Below the pieces are notes generated by a model. That model did not search any database. It was not told where the DNA came from and saw only the letters and a list, made by a program, of their open reading frames with translations. From Sulfurovum sp. (GTDB lineage Bacteria > Campylobacterota > Campylobacteria > Campylobacterales > Sulfurovaceae), in assembly GCA_027046415.1 (NCBI GenBank), contig JALTYW010000032.1, positions 1 through 5,621 on the forward strand: a DNA stretch of 5,621 nt. The letters are read 5' to 3'. Shown here piece by piece: positions 5,458 through 5,621 of this stretch. Both the position numbers and the translations under genes were made by a program. The first letter of the stretch is position 1. Each line of letters begins with the position of its first letter.

Positions 5458-5621
5458 ATGAATACCTTACATATCTATCCTACCTCCAGAGCCATTCGAA
5501 CACAGGTCGCAGCAGCACTTGAGAACGATAGTTTCCTGCCCGCTTACATGCGAATGGATGAGTTTGAGCAGCGTATGGTGCTGCTGCCACACATGCAGCT
5601 TGTCGATACGATGCAGCGCAT
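5458..5621 (+). CDS. addB: AddB-like helicase/nuclease subunit, N-terminal fragment
   Basis: An open frame starts at 5458 and runs off the right edge; 54 complete codons are visible. The start MNTLHIYPTSRAIR, followed by SFLPAYMRMDEFEQR, resembles the N-terminal part of Campylobacterota AddB-like PD-(D/E)XK nuclease proteins, which begin with a beta strand plus a TSR motif and then a short strand with a DEF motif. AddB pairs with AddA to process double-strand DNA ends for recombination. Position also fits: from memory, C. jejuni carries addB and addA (Cj1482c, Cj1481c) next to its cco cluster. There is no Shine-Dalgarno sequence before the ATG; an in-frame GTG at 5437 is bounded by a TGA at 5434 and would swallow the promoter, so ATG is preferred. 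The nuclease domain is not in view, so the call rests on a short N-terminus and context. Confidence 0.62.
   Translation, partial: MNTLHIYPTSRAIRTQVAAALENDSFLPAYMRMDEFEQRMVLLPHMQLVDTMQR

Noticed and set aside
1..5621. Mobile elements, CRISPR arrays, tRNA or rRNA genes
   Set aside because: No transposase-like reading frame, terminal repeats, regularly spaced repeats or RNA gene signatures were seen; nearly all of the sequence is accounted for by the genes listed.

Overview
The window carries the cbb3-type cytochrome c oxidase operon of a bacterium that is most likely a member of the Campylobacterota (Epsilonproteobacteria). Sequence style and moderate GC content suggest a Sulfurovum/Sulfurimonas-like marine chemolithotroph, but the genus is an inference. 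The evidence is the gene order ccoN-ccoO-ccoQ-ccoP followed by a short DUF4006-type membrane protein, the Campylobacterota-like wording of CcoN and CcoP, and an AddB-like start at the right edge. From memory, Campylobacter jejuni keeps its addAB genes beside the same oxidase cluster.

Layout: positions 1-3286 hold the four structural genes on the + strand. They are ccoN (catalytic subunit; the window opens on its ribosome binding site), ccoO (mono-haem cytochrome c), ccoQ (small membrane subunit) and ccoP (di-haem cytochrome c). All are separated by a few bases or overlap. Positions 3297-4814 continue in the same direction with four accessory genes: a DUF4006-like protein, an unlisted 33-residue single-helix microprotein, a signal-peptide/C-terminal-anchor protein with a TPM-like periplasmic domain, and a FixH/CcoH assembly protein. 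These eight genes look like one transcription unit, because no gap exceeds 17 bases and most starts have a good Shine-Dalgarno sequence.

The operon ends in two hairpins at 4815-4893, the second followed by a T run. A convergent gene (4892-5335, - strand) then encodes a small membrane-anchored c-type cytochrome of the Haem_bd family, with its own recognisable promoter. A divergent + strand gene starts at 5458 and runs off the window. It looks like the N-terminus of AddB, the helicase/nuclease partner in double-strand break repair, and is probably transcribed as a nearly leaderless message.

How they work together: CcoP and CcoO pass electrons from periplasmic cytochrome c or the bc1 complex to the haem b / haem b3-CuB centre in CcoN, which reduces O2 with high affinity. 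CcoQ and FixH stabilise or assemble the complex. The DUF4006, microprotein and TPM-like genes are probably assembly or accessory subunits, because they lie between ccoP and fixH in the same unit. No other cbb3 assembly genes (ccoG, ccoI, ccoS) are in view. I found no mobile elements, CRISPR arrays, tRNA or rRNA genes.
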